Shown piece after piece: positions 18,889-29,200 of a DNA stretch of 64,000 nucleotides (position 1 is its first letter; each line of letters starts with the position of its first letter). The position numbers and the translations under genes are program-made. This DNA comes from Acidimicrobiales bacterium (GTDB lineage: Bacteria; Actinomycetota; Acidimicrobiia; Acidimicrobiales; Poriferisodalaceae): assembly GCA_041394185.1 (NCBI GenBank), contig JAWKIQ010000005.1:200001-264000 (forward strand), written 5' to 3'. The notes beneath the pieces are model-generated. The model saw only the letters and a program-made list of their open reading frames with translations, had not been told where the DNA came from and searched no databases.

Positions 18889-19779
18889 CTAGGCCTGCTG
18901 GACGATCCATGCGAACAGGCCACGCGCCGAGTGCATTCGGTTCTCGGCCTGGGGGAACACGCGACTGCGCTCGGATTCGACGGCCTCGTGGCTGACCTCT
19001 TCTCCGCGATGGGCGGGTAGGCAGTGCATGAAGATGCCCCGCGGCGACATCAGGTCGAGCAACGACGGGGTCACCTGGAAGCCCTCGAATGCGCGCAGTC
19101 GAGCCGCCGACTCAGCCTCTTGGCCCATCGACGTCCAGACATCGGTGTACACCGCGTCGGCGCCCTCGGCCGCAGCCTCGGGCCTGTCGAACACCTCGAT
19201 GGAACCACCAAGCGAGCGCACCCGGTCGAGGTCCTCAGCGCTGGGCGCATAGTCGGCCGGACACGCAATGCGGCTCACGACGCCGGTCATGGCGCACCCC
19301 AGCGCCAACGAACGCCACACGTTGTTGGCGTCGCCCACGTAGGTGACCGTGAGCCCCTCGAGCGAGCCGAACTCGTCGCGCAACGTGAGCAGGTCGGCGA
19401 GGGCCTGCATCGGGTGGGCAACGTCGGACAACAGGTTGACCACGGGCACCGCGTCGCATGCCGCCATGCGTTCGAGTACCCCGTGGTCGAACACCCGCGC
19501 CGCAACTAGCGCGTGATAACGCCCCAGCACCCTGATGACGTCCTCGGCCGACTCGCGCTTGTCGATGCCGACCTCCTCATCGCGGATGTAGATCGGGTGG
19601 CCGCCCAGCTGCACAACGGCCATCTCGGCCGAGTTGCGCGTGCGCGCCGACGGCTTTTCGAACACCAGCCCCGCGCCCTTGCCGGCAAGCACCTGGGGCA
19701 CTCCGGGCATGGTCGACAGCTCGAGGACCTCGTCGAGTTCGGTGGGGCTCAGGTCGTCGATTTCGAGGAAGTGCCGCAT
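18889..19779 (-). CDS. argF: Ornithine carbamoyltransferase
   Basis: Makes citrulline from ornithine and carbamoyl phosphate. 296 residues. The carbamoyl-phosphate loop reads SARTRNS (Ser-Ala in place of the common Ser-Thr), then DVAHPMQALAD and the ornithine-site HCLPAHRGEEV. ATG 19779 overlaps the argD stop by one base (TGATG), so the pair is translationally linked. The argR start is 10 bases downstream. Confidence 0.96.
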   Translation of the reverse strand: MRHFLEIDDLSPTELDEVLELSTMPGVPQVLAGKGAGLVFEKPSARTRNSAEMAVVQLGGHPIYIRDEEVGIDKRESAEDVIRVLGRYHALVAARVFDHGVLERMAACDAVPVVNLLSDVAHPMQALADLLTLRDEFGSLEGLTVTYVGDANNVWRSLALGCAMTGVVSRIACPADYAPSAEDLDRVRSLGGSIEVFDRPEAAAEGADAVYTDVWTSMGQEAESAARLRAFEGFQVTPSLLDLMSPRGIFMHCLPAHRGEEVSHEAVESERSRVFPQAENRMHSARGLFAWIVQQA

Positions 19780-20969
19780 CACGTGTTCCTGACATCTGCG
19801 ATGGCGCCGGCCAGGATGGCGAGGGCCTCGTCGATCTGCTCGGACGTCAGCGTGAACGGCGGGGCGAACCGGATAGACGTGGGCGTAACCGCATTGAGCA
19901 CCAGGCCACGGTTCAGACACAGCTTGACCACCTCGCCTGCCGCAATGCCTTCTTCGAGCTGAGCTGCCAGCAGCAAGCCCAGACCCCGCACACCCGACAC
20001 GCCGTCGACCTCTTCGAGCTTGGCCATCAGTTCACCGCCGATGCGCATGGCCGTGTCGGGGGCGTCGATGGCTTCCATCACCCGCAGCACGGCCCGTGCC
20101 GCCGAGGTCGCCAGAGGCTGGCCGCCGAAGGTGGTGGCATGGTCTCCGGGCTTGAACGATGCAGCCACCTCGCGCGGCGCCCAGATGGCACCGATGGGCA
20201 CGCCGTTGCCCAGGGCCTTGGCCATCGACACCACATCGGGGCGCACACCGTAATGCTGGTAGCCGAACCACTCGCCGGTGCGACCAAAGCCGGTCTGCAC
20301 CTCGTCGATCATCATCAGCATGCCGCGCTCGTCACACAGCGCGCGAACAGCCTCGAGGTAACCCTCAGGTGCAGGGTTGACGCCACCTTCACCCTGCACC
20401 GGTTCGAGAAGCACCGCCGCGCACGTGTCGTCGATCGAGCGCTCGAGCTCGTCGATGTCGCCAAACGGAACGTGCCTGAAACCCTCGGGCAGAGGCTGAA
20501 AAACCTCGTGCTTTTCGGGCTGGCCGGTGGCGTGCAACGTCGCAAGGGTTCGGCCGTGGAAAGACCGCATGGCCGAAACCACCACGTGGCGCCCCACACC
20601 ACCGTGACGCCTGGCCAGCTTGATGGCGGCCTCGTTCGCCTCGGCACCGCTGTTGCAGAAAAAGACCTGCCCTCCCCCTCCGTGAAGGCGGTCGATGGTC
20701 TGGGCGACCTCGATTTGGGGTTCGGTGGCGAACAGGTTTGACACGTGCAACAGGGTGCGGGCCTGCTCGGACAACGCCTCGGCCACCGCCGGGTGCGAAT
20801 GCCCCAGCGACGTGACCGCCAAGCCCGACAGCAGATCGAGATAGCGCTTGCCCTCGCGGTCGAACAACTCGGTTCCCGAGCCACGAACGAACATCACGCT
20901 CGGCGGCCCGTAGGTGGGCATTATCGGACAGTGGTCGGGTGCGTCGTCGACGCCGGCTACATGTGTCAT
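19779..20969 (-). CDS. argD: Acetylornithine aminotransferase
   Basis: PLP-dependent fold-type I aminotransferase that converts N-acetylglutamate semialdehyde to N-acetylornithine. 396 residues. Marks: YLDLLSGLAVTSLGHSHP, FFCNSGAEANEAAIKLAR, EPVQGEGGVNPA, IDEVQTGFGRTG and the PLP-lysine segment DVVSMAKALGNGVPIGA. A possible secondary succinyl-diaminopimelate activity, known in the family, cannot be judged from sequence. Placed between argB and argF as in other actinobacterial arg operons. Confidence 0.96.
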   Translation of the reverse strand: MTHVAGVDDAPDHCPIMPTYGPPSVMFVRGSGTELFDREGKRYLDLLSGLAVTSLGHSHPAVAEALSEQARTLLHVSNLFATEPQIEVAQTIDRLHGGGGQVFFCNSGAEANEAAIKLARRHGGVGRHVVVSAMRSFHGRTLATLHATGQPEKHEVFQPLPEGFRHVPFGDIDELERSIDDTCAAVLLEPVQGEGGVNPAPEGYLEAVRALCDERGMLMMIDEVQTGFGRTGEWFGYQHYGVRPDVVSMAKALGNGVPIGAIWAPREVAASFKPGDHATTFGGQPLATSAARAVLRVMEAIDAPDTAMRIGGELMAKLEEVDGVSGVRGLGLLLAAQLEEGIAAGEVVKLCLNRGLVLNAVTPTSIRFAPPFTLTSEQIDEALAILAGAIADVRNT

Positions 20970-21020
20970 TTCGCCCTCTCGGCTACTCGATCTCAGGTGT
21001 TGGTGCTGTAGGTGGCAGGG

Positions 21021-22016
21021 TCAGTTGGTGTAGGGCTCGCGGGTTATCAGGGTTCCGATACCCGAATCGGTGAACAGCTCGATCAACACCACGTGAGGTA
21101 CGCGGCCGTCGAGCAGGTGAGCGGATCGAACCCCGTCTTCGACCGCATCGACGCACGCACGAATCTTCGGGATCATCCCGCCCTCGAGCTCGCCCCGGTC
21201 GAGTTGACTCTGAAGCTCGGCGCTGGTGATGCGATTGATCAGCGATGACGCGTCGTCGACGTCGGCGAGCAGGCCCGCCACATCGGTCAGGTAGATGACC
21301 TTCTCGGCGTCTAGAGACGCGGCGATGGCACCTGCGACGGTGTCTGCGTTGATGTTGTAAGCCTGACCGGCGGTATCGGCACCGATGGTGGAGATGACCG
21401 GTATGAGGCCCTCGGCCAGCAGGCGCTGGATGATCGTCGGATCGACCTTCGAGACGTCGCCCACGAAACCCAGCCTCGGGTCGCGAGCAGAGGCCGTGAT
21501 GATTCCGGCATCCTGGCCCGAAAGGCCCACGGCCAGGGGGCCGTGAACGTTGATGGCACCGACGATGTCGCGGTTGACCTTGCCGACCAGCACCATGCGG
21601 GCGATGTCGAGCGTCTCGGCGTCGGTGACGCGCAAGCCGTCTTCGAACACTGTCTCCTTGCCCAGGCGTTTCATCATGTCGCCGATCTGGGGACCGCCGC
21701 CATGCACCACCACGGGCAGTATCCCCACCTGGCGCAGCAGCACCATGTCGGAGGCGAAAGTGCGCGCCAGATCGTCGTCGATCATCGCGTTACCGCCATA
21801 TTTGACGACAACGATCTTGTCGCGGAACCGCTGAATGTAGGGCAGCACCTCGGTCAGCAGGTGTGCGGTCAACTCAGGAGTGAGTGGCCCTTCGGGTCGC
21901 TCCGTGCGGCTCATGGCACTCTTTTCGCCTTCTGGCGACCCTTCGGGTCGCTCCGTGCGGCTCATCGCACTCTTTTCGCCTTCTGGCGACCCTTCGGGTC
22001 GCTCCGTGCGGCTCAT
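21021..22016 (-). CDS. argB: Acetylglutamate kinase with repeat-encoded N-terminal extension
   Basis: Phosphorylates N-acetylglutamate. The catalytic core begins about residue 37: VVKYGGNAM, VVVHGGGPQIGDMM, INADTVAGAIAASL, and GGMIPKIRACVDAV near the end. Three in-frame ATGs (22016, 21965, 21914) begin copies of a 51-base repeat. The longest form (331 residues) overlaps the argC stop in ATGA; the shortest (297 residues) equals the usual family length. Each repeat adds 17 residues, MSRTERPEGSPEGEKSA, without a stop. I give the outermost start because of the overlap, but all three may be used; no strong ribosome-binding site separates them. Confidence 0.93.
   Translation of the reverse strand: MSRTERPEGSPEGEKSAMSRTERPEGSPEGEKSAMSRTERPEGPLTPELTAHLLTEVLPYIQRFRDKIVVVKYGGNAMIDDDLARTFASDMVLLRQVGILPVVVHGGGPQIGDMMKRLGKETVFEDGLRVTDAETLDIARMVLVGKVNRDIVGAINVHGPLAVGLSGQDAGIITASARDPRLGFVGDVSKVDPTIIQRLLAEGLIPVISTIGADTAGQAYNINADTVAGAIAASLDAEKVIYLTDVAGLLADVDDASSLINRITSAELQSQLDRGELEGGMIPKIRACVDAVEDGVRSAHLLDGRVPHVVLIELFTDSGIGTLITREPYTN
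21888..22016 (-). repeat. 51-bp tandem repeat at argC-argB junction
   Basis: Two full copies (22016-21966 and 21965-21915) and a partial third (21914-21888), nearly identical. Each starts at an ATG and contains the hairpin GCGACCCGAAGGGTCGC. The sequence is clearly related to the repeat at the start of hisH (56378-56457). The unit is a multiple of three and stays open in the argB frame. Confidence 0.95.
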
Positions 22017-23029
22017 GGCAACAATCCGATCTGGGGAAGGCCCATGGTCTCGGGCAGCCCCATCGCAATATTGATCGACTGGATAGCGCCGCCCGCCGAA
22101 CCCTTGGTGAGGTTGTCGATGGCAGCAATCGCCAACAGGGTGCCGGTGCGCGGATCGACCCTGGCCGTCATGTGGACCTGGTTCGACCCCATCGTGGCCT
22201 TGGTCGACGGCGACCGCTCGTCGACGGTGATGAACGGTTCGTCTGCGTAGAAGCCCGCCATCGCCGCCAAAGCGTCTTGCGAACTCATCGCCTCGGCCGG
22301 CCGTGCGTAGCAGGTGGCCAGAATGCCCCGGTTCATCGGCGCCAGATGAGGCTGGAACAACACCGGCGCTCCCAACACCTGCTCCATCTCGGGGGTGTGC
22401 CTGTGGGTGAGGATGCCGTAGGCCTCATAGTTCTCGTCGACGGCGCAGAACTGGGTGTGGGCCTTCGGACCCCGGCCGGCACCAGACACGCCGGCCGCGA
22501 TGTCGACGATCACCGGCCCGCCATCCAGCAAGCCCTGCTTGGTGAAAGGCGCCATCGCCAGACAGGCGGCCGTCGGGTTGCACCCCGGCACCGCGATGCC
22601 ACGGGCGCCGACCAACTGTTCGCGGAACAGCTCGGGCAATCCATAGATCATCTCGGGCAACAGGTCGGGACAGGTATGAGGGGCGCCGTACCACTCGTCG
22701 TAGAGCGCCGGCTCGTCCAGGCGAAAGTCGGCGCCCATGTCCGCGACGACACCGACCTTGCCCAACAGCTCGGCGACTATCGGCTGGCTGGTGCCGTGCG
22801 GAAGCCCCATGACGACGACATCGAGGCCCACGAAATCGGCCGGGTCGTAGACCCGATAGGTCAGGTCGCCGTAGGCGGGAGCCAGGTTGGGGTACAGATC
22901 GCACAGCCGGGTGCCGGCCATGGACTCGCCGGTGGCGGCCACCACCTCGAACTCGGGATGGGTGGCGCACAGACGAAGCAGCTCGGTGCCCGTGTAGCCC
23001 GACGCCCCGACGATGCCTACTTTCAACAT
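22013..23029 (-). CDS. argC: N-acetyl-gamma-glutamyl-phosphate reductase
   Basis: NADPH-dependent reduction of acetylglutamyl phosphate to the semialdehyde. 338 residues. N-terminal Rossmann motif VGIVGASGYTGTELLRL; catalytic Cys in AVPGCNPTAACLA; GAGRGPKAHTQFCAVDENY and the His-bearing THRHTPEMEQ are also present. It is the first gene of the arg operon, with ARG-box-like half-sites upstream. argJ, which usually follows argC in actinobacteria, is absent; argB follows directly with a four-base overlap. Confidence 0.97.
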   Translation of the reverse strand: MLKVGIVGASGYTGTELLRLCATHPEFEVVAATGESMAGTRLCDLYPNLAPAYGDLTYRVYDPADFVGLDVVVMGLPHGTSQPIVAELLGKVGVVADMGADFRLDEPALYDEWYGAPHTCPDLLPEMIYGLPELFREQLVGARGIAVPGCNPTAACLAMAPFTKQGLLDGGPVIVDIAAGVSGAGRGPKAHTQFCAVDENYEAYGILTHRHTPEMEQVLGAPVLFQPHLAPMNRGILATCYARPAEAMSSQDALAAMAGFYADEPFITVDERSPSTKATMGSNQVHMTARVDPRTGTLLAIAAIDNLTKGSAGGAIQSINIAMGLPETMGLPQIGLLP

Positions 23030-23095
23030 TCCAATTCCCTCAACCCAATGCCGTCAACGATCCGGCGCGAACAAGAGATACAGACGGTACCAGCT

Positions 23096-23120
23096 ATTCA
23101 CGAGAGTGCAAGTTTATTCA
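23096..23120 (-). promoter_or_regulatory. ARG-box-like half-sites upstream of argC
   Basis: On the minus strand two TGAAT half-sites (23116-23120 and 23096-23100) lie 20 bases apart, about two helical turns. The first extends to TGAATAAACTTGCA, close to the ArgR half-palindrome pattern TGAATwwwwATTCA. It lies 67-91 bases before the argC start, and argR is in the operon, so feedback repression by arginine is likely. It also lies 87-111 bases upstream of the divergent LRR gene. Confidence 0.5.
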
Positions 23121-23206
23121 TAGCCAGGCGTCGCCGGGCGCTGCGCGCTAAAGCGGGCATCCTCACGGCCGATTCAACCCAGCGGAGATCACCGCCTCGC
23201 TAGCCG

Positions 23207-26200
23207 GTGACTGGCGCATTCATGGATCGACTTCGTTCACTATTCGACGACTCGCTGATGCTTAGGCTCGGTGTGTTCATCGCCATCGGAGCGATCTCGT
23301 TTGCCGTCTTCGGTCGCAGCCTGTTGGCGTCGGACAGCGACGACCCCATCGTCCAGCTCGAGCAGTCCCCCACCACCCAGGTGGGCGACGAGCCCGATGC
23401 GACTGGCGACATCGAGCTGCCGACGTTCGACCCCAACGCACCAACGACCACGCGGCCAGGCGGCTCTGGCCGGGTCGACGACTCACCCGTCAGCCCAGGC
23501 AGCACCGACGCGCCGGACGGTTCGGGCACCGCGTCGGGCGACGGTTCCGAATCGCCCGACGGCTCGGGCGACGACGGCTCCGGTGGCGGTGGCGACACCA
23601 TCAACATCCCTACCGGTTCGCCGACGACGGTCACCACCACTACGGCACCTCCCCAACCGGGCGAAGCCGGTGGCCCCGACGACCCTGGAGCGAACCCGGG
23701 CGGTTCGCTCAACGACCCGGCTCTGGGCGGTGGCGGACCAGCACCCGGCGAGGACTTGCCCGGCGAATCTGATCCCGGCGCATTCCCGGGCGTCGAAACC
23801 GGCGACCCCGGCGACCCGAACAATCCCGGAGATCCTCTCGGCGATGGCGAACTCGACACCAACGACCCATCTCTGGTCGACCCCAACCTCGGTGAAGACC
23901 CGGGACTGGAACCACCCGGCTCACCGCCCGAGCCGTCCACACTGGGCACGGTTCAAGAGCCCGCCCGCACAGCACCGTTCGACGCCGCCGCAGTAGCGGC
24001 GGCATCTGAGTTTCTCGCCGCAAACGTCGAGGCCCAGGCACATCCGCCCTGGGGCGGATGCCTGATTCAGATAACCCTGTCGTACACCGAGTGCGACGCC
24101 CTGGTCGCGCTGTACTACGCCACCACCGGCGCCGAGTGGAAGAACCGCACCGGATGGCTCAGCAGCACCGACCTCAACACCTGGCACGGCGTCGATGCCC
24201 GCAACGGCGACATCTACCAACTGAATCTTTCGAGCAACAATCTCAGCGGCGAGCTGCCGCCCGAGATAGGCGGACTCAACGGCATCACATACCTGGAGCT
24301 GAACAACAACAAGATCACCGGGGTATTGCCTGACGAGATCGGCGAGTTGCGAACCGTTTACCGCATCCAGTTGCAGTACAACCAGCTGACGGGCCTCAGC
24401 GACAACTGGACGTTGATGGACAACCTCGAGGTCTTGTACCTGTACAACAACCAGATCGCCGGAGACCTGCCTGCAACGCTGGGTCAGGTCGAAAAATTGC
24501 GGGTGCTGCATGCCGGCAGCAACCGCATCACCGGAGTGCCTGCGTCGTACGCAAACCTCGACCGCCTCGACGAGCTACAGCTCTACAGCAACAACTTGAC
24601 CACCTATCCGGTGGCCGCAAACTCGATGACGCGCCTGCGGCACCTGAGGCTCCAGGACAACCAGATCAGCGGCGCTGTCCCGACCTCGGTCGGCAACCTC
24701 TCGTTTCTGCAGACCTTGTGGATAGACCGAAATCGCATCGAGTCTCTGCCAGAAGAGATCGGCAACCTGCGCGAGCTGCGCGACTTTCGGGCGTACAACA
24801 ACGAGATAGCGACACCGCTGCCCGACACCATCGGCAACCTGACGCGGCTCGACTACCTGCACCTGGCCAACAACCAGATTCCAGGCCCACTGCCTGCATC
24901 GTTCGGAAACCTGGCTCGACTGCAGTACTTGTACCTCTACAACAACCCCCTCAACTCGCCGCTACCGTCGACCTTCGGTGGGCTGCGCGAGCTGCGGGCG
25001 CTCCACATGCAGAGCACCGGCACCACCGGCAACCTGCCGGCCGGGTTCGGCCAACTCGATTCGCTGATCACTGCCAACCTTCGCAATAACCAGATCACCG
25101 GCACGCTGCCAACCTCAGTCAGCGGTTTGACGCGGCTGCGCGATCTCTACCTCGACCGCAACCAGCTGGATGGTGTGCTGCCCAACGACATGTCGTCCAT
25201 GGTCAGCCTCGAGAACCTGTACCTGTACGACAACCAGCTCACGGGCTCGTTGCCGACCGACATAGGCCAGCTGACGAACCTGCGGTATCTGGTGGCCTAC
25301 AACAACAACTTCACCGGGCCGCTTCCGGCGTCGGTGGGCGACATGACCGAACTGGTGCAACTGCACCTGTCGAACAACTCGATCTCGGGAACGCTGCCTG
25401 CCGACATGGGCGACCTCACCCGCCTGCGGTGGCTGTACCTCAACAACAACGCACTGGACGGGCAGATCCCTGCCAGCATCGGCGACCTGGTCGATCTGCG
25501 AGTGCTGTACCTGCAGCAGAACGAGCTGACCGGTCCCATTCCGACCGAGATCGGCAACCTCACCAAGCTCGAGCGCTTCCACGCCCACAACAATCACCTC
25601 ACGGCGCTGCCCAACTCGATTGGCAACCTCACGCAGCTGCGCTGGCTGTACCTGTACACCAACGACCTGACCGGCGGTATTCCAAGCGGCATCGGCGGCA
25701 TGAGCGACCTGAGGGTGCTGCACCTCGCCAACAACGATCTGACAGGCGAGATCCCCGACGGCATCGGCAACCTCAGCCACCTCAGAACGCTGGCGCTGTA
25801 CAACAACGACTTCACTGGCGGGCTGCCCGACACCATAGGCAACCTCAGCGAGCTCGACTATCTGCACGTCGGTGGCAACCTGCTGACCGAGCCCATACCC
25901 GACAGCATCGGCAACCTGCGGAACCTCGAGTACCTCTACCTGCACAACAACGACATCACGGGCCAGATCCCCGACACCATCGGTGGCCTGCAGAACGTGC
26001 GCAACTTCTGGGCGTACGACAACAACCTGACAGGCCCGATCCCAGAAGAGATCGGCCAGATGACCCACCTGGTCTACATCCACTTCGCCAACAATCAGCT
26101 GAGCGGCCCGATACCCGACAGCATCGGCAACGTTCCCGATCTGCGCCACCTTTACCTCTACAGCAACGAACTCACCGGAAACCTGCCCGGGACCATCGGG

Positions 26201-29200
26201 ATCATGGACCACCTCCGGACGCTGCACCTGTACGACAACCACATCGAGTCGGGCCTGCCCAACGAGATCGGCAACCTGACCGATCTGCGCTATGTCCACC
26301 TGGGCTACAACGACCTCTCGGGCGCCATCCCCGACAGCATCGGCAATCTGTTCCAGCTCGGCGAGCTGTACTTGCACAGCAACGACATGTCGGGCGAGAT
26401 CCCGGCCAGCATCACCAACCTGGACCAGCTGACCGGCATGCTGCTGCGCGACAACTACTGCTTCACGGCGGCGGCGGCCATCGCCACCTTCGTCGAGGGC
26501 TACGACGCCGACTGGGAGTCGGGGTGTGCGCCAGACCTGGCGGTAACCGCCAGCCTGCTGGACGCGCCGACCAATCTGAGCGACGTCGACTGGGTGGTCA
26601 ACGTCCGCAACCTGGGTGGCATCCAAGACCCTGGCCCGCTCAGCATCACCATCACGCTCACCCAGGGCCTGGACACTCCCATAATGGGCCCGTCGAACGG
26701 CTGGACATGCACGCCTTCACCGCTGTCGGTCACGTGCACATATCCAACCGGCCTGTTCCCACGCCAGTCGGCACCTCCTCTGGCGATTCGCACCAGGGTC
26801 ACGGCGGCCACCAGCGACCAGATCGTTCTGACCACCACCGTCAGCGGCGGGCTGGCCGACTCGCGAACCTCGAACAACACCTACGTTTCAGAGTCGACGG
26901 TGATAACGGGCCTGGTGGGCACAGGTGCCGACACCAAGGCCCCGCTGGCCACCGGCTTGACCATGATCGCTTTGGGGCTCGTGCTGGTGTGGCTGTCGCG
27001 TCCCCGCCCAGACGGTCCGCTGCCCGGCTCTGACCCGGGCGGCGATGTCGAGCCACCCGACCCCGACGACGGTGGGCACGACCGGGGGGCGGCGATGCAG
27101 CTGCCAACCCACGACGAACGGCCCGACGAAGACAGGGCTCCAAGTAGCGACCCAGACCGCGGCCTCACCGACAGCCCGGCGGCCGACACGTCCGCGGCCG
27201 AACCGACGATAGACCTGGTCGACGAGGTGATCGACTTGACCGACACCGCGCCACAACCCATTGGGGCCCAGTCTGAACAAGCCCCGAGATCGACCAGCGA
27301 CCTCGCGCGACAAGATGGCGCCTCACTGGATCCGGTTCCGGCGATCGGCTGGCGAGAACACGCCTCCAAGACAAGCACCTCGGTGCTCACACGGCGTCGC
27401 CCCGGCTATGCCAAGGCCTTCGGCGTGCTGCGGGTGTGGCTTGCGGTGGCGACGGCCTTCGCCCTGGTGTCGGTGGCCTCGACCTCTGGGTCCGGGCAAG
27501 GCGTGGCCAACTCGCTGGTTCGCCCCGCCACCGGCGCGGCCGCGGTCGCCGACGACAGCGCACAGCCGACGGCCATACCTGCCGTTGACGAAGGTGCACC
27601 AGAACCCGCCCTAGAGGTCGACCTGGTACCCGAACCACCTACAGACACAGCCCCGGTTGCACCAGATCCCGAACCGCAAGACACGCCGAGAGCGCCCGAA
27701 CCGGGCACGGGCGACACCGTCGAACCGCTCGACCACGATGGAGCCGACCCGTTCGAACCCTCAGCACCTCCGAGTGTCCCACCGACCGACCCCGCAGCTC
27801 TGGTGGCGGCCGGCACCGAGGGCGAAGGCGGCAACCTGACCGCTCAGGCGCACACCCCATGGGCGGGTTGCACAACCCAGGTGTCGGTGCCTTACGCCGA
27901 CTGCGATGCCCTGGTCGCTCTGTATTCGGCAACCAACGGCGCCGGGTGGACCGACAAGACCGGATGGCTGACCGACACCAACCTCGCCAACTGGTACGGC
28001 GTGACCATCTCGGGCGGCCGCATCACCGAGTTGCGCCTGCGAAACAACGGCCTGGTCGGCACGCTGCCCGACGACCTCGGCAACCTCACCGCCCTGACCC
28101 ACCTGTACATCGACCGCAACGGCTTGTCGGGGCCGCTGCCGGCAACGCTCACCGCCATGGCCGCGCTGCAGTACCTGTATTTCTACGAGAACTCCATCAG
28201 CGGCACCCTTCCCGCCGACATCGGCTCGCTGACCAGCCTGCGCTACCTGGTTGGGTACCGCAATGCCATCACGGGCACGTTGCCGCCAAGCCTCACCGCT
28301 CACCCAAACCTGTACTACGTGCACTTGGCCTATAACCAGCTATCCGGCCCCCTGCCGTCGTGGCTCGACACACTCCCCCAGCTGAACGAGCTGTATCTGC
28401 ATTACAACGAGTTCAGCGGCACCCTGCCCACGACCTTGGGCGACGCGCCGGTGCTTCGGCGGCTCGAACTGGGCGCCAACCGCTTCTCGGGGTCGATCCC
28501 GTCAGAAATCGGCGACATCGCGACACTCACCCATCTGTGGTTGTACCGCAACAACCTGTCTGGCCCGATTCCGGCCAGCATCACGAATCTGACCAACCTC
28601 GAGTATCTGCACGTGTCAGACAACAGGCTCAGCGGCTCGATCCCGACTTTCGCCGGGATGATCAAGCTGACCCACCTGTACCTGCACCGCAATCAGTTCA
28701 CCGGCTCGATCCCCAGCCAGCTGGGGCTGCTGGGCAACCTGCGCTATCTGTACGTGCTGGGCAACGACCTCACGGGCACCATTCCCACCACCATCGGAGC
28801 ACTCACCAACCTCGTCATCTTCGAAGCCGGCGACAACCGGCTGACCGGGTCTATCCCGTCGACCATCGGCACTTTGACGCAGGTGACGCACTTCTACGTG
28901 TACGACAACAAGCTCAGCGGTCCCATTCCTGCCGGTGTCGGCACGATGACCAGCCTGCGCTACTTCTACGCCTACAACAACCAGTTGACCGGCCCGCTGC
29001 CTGACGGCTTCGGCGACCTTCCGGACCTTCTGTACATCCACCTCCCGAACAACGACCTCGACGGACCGATCCCTGCCAACTGGGGCAACGCTTCGACGCT
29101 CTACTACCTGAACCTGTCCAACAACTTCCTGACCGGTGGCGTGCCCGGTTCGTTCGGCGGCCTCAGCGACCTCGCCTATCTGTACCTGCACAACAACCGG

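Noticed and set aside
25115..26626. Long antisense open frame through the LRR array
   Set aside because: It mirrors the 72-base repeat of the LRR gene and has repetitive VGDVAQ-type residues without any family mark.
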